Assembly: GCA_951799405.1 (NCBI GenBank)
Contig: OX637333.1
Span: forward strand, 30,210,904 to 30,274,903
DNA length: 64,000 bases
From: Agapetus fuscipes
Taxonomy: Eukaryota > Arthropoda > Insecta > Trichoptera > Glossosomatidae
Direction of reading: 5' to 3'
Shown here: in pieces, positions 63,910 to 64,000 of the stretch
Layout: each line of letters begins with the position of its first letter
Position numbering within the stretch: the stretch's first letter is position 1
Position numbers and translations under genes: made by a program
Notes under the pieces: model-generated
What the model saw: only the letters and a program-made list of their open reading frames with translations
The model's database searches: none
What the model was told of the DNA's origin: nothing

Positions 63910-64000
63910 AAAGTTTACAGGTCGCTCCAGATTTCACAAGTGCAATCTCTCCCCCGCCGGCTCCGCATTCAAAGGGTGCACGGAGCTAAGGAAACTGCGG

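Overview
The window looks like insect nuclear DNA: AT-rich, intron-rich and crowded with transposable-element debris. It holds an MBF2-family gene (a family I know only from insects and their close relatives) and a Wnt gene whose central and C-terminal residues match arthropod Wnt5. I cannot name the species. There is no prokaryotic gene layout, no CRISPR and no operon.

Three host genes are supported. (1) Positions 1-253, minus strand: the first 84 codons of a secreted acidic protein that runs off the left edge. (2) Positions 9713-10132, plus strand: a complete, uninterrupted ORF for an MBF2-family secreted protein, with a TATA box about 60 bp upstream and a poly(A) signal downstream. (3) Positions 10980-56646, plus strand: six Wnt5 exons spread over 45.7 kb, whose splice phases all fit (introns of 582, 14013, 9475, 19955 and 651 bp). 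Together they encode about 329 residues with all 24 conserved Wnt cysteines. The exon carrying the start codon and signal peptide was not found. The Wnt5 exons are clearly GC-richer than the introns around them.

Most of the remaining sequence is repeats. SINE-A and SINE-B are tRNA-derived with recognisable A and B boxes; SINE-C is Ser/Leu-tRNA-like. The most frequent repeat (called RTE-3' here) is the 3' end of an RTE-like LINE. It is found as dispersed copies in both orientations and as an 11-unit tandem array at 37213-40060 with higher-order structure. Other LINE tails lie at 16741-17237, 52740-53010 and 63604-63909. DNA transposons with target-site duplications are seen at 20859-21348, 45610-46182 and 56803-57268 (hAT-like) and 59639-60657 (Harbinger-like). 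There are seven minisatellites, a 58-bp perfect palindrome, a fold-back element (28918-30010) and a 5S rRNA-derived segment fused to SINE-B.

No new multi-gene system was found. The best candidates for undescribed biology are repeat-based: composite SINEs (B-A dimers and an A-5S-B trimer), the LINE-tail satellite array inside a Wnt5 intron, and the fold-back element with dense GTCGTATAA subterminal motifs.
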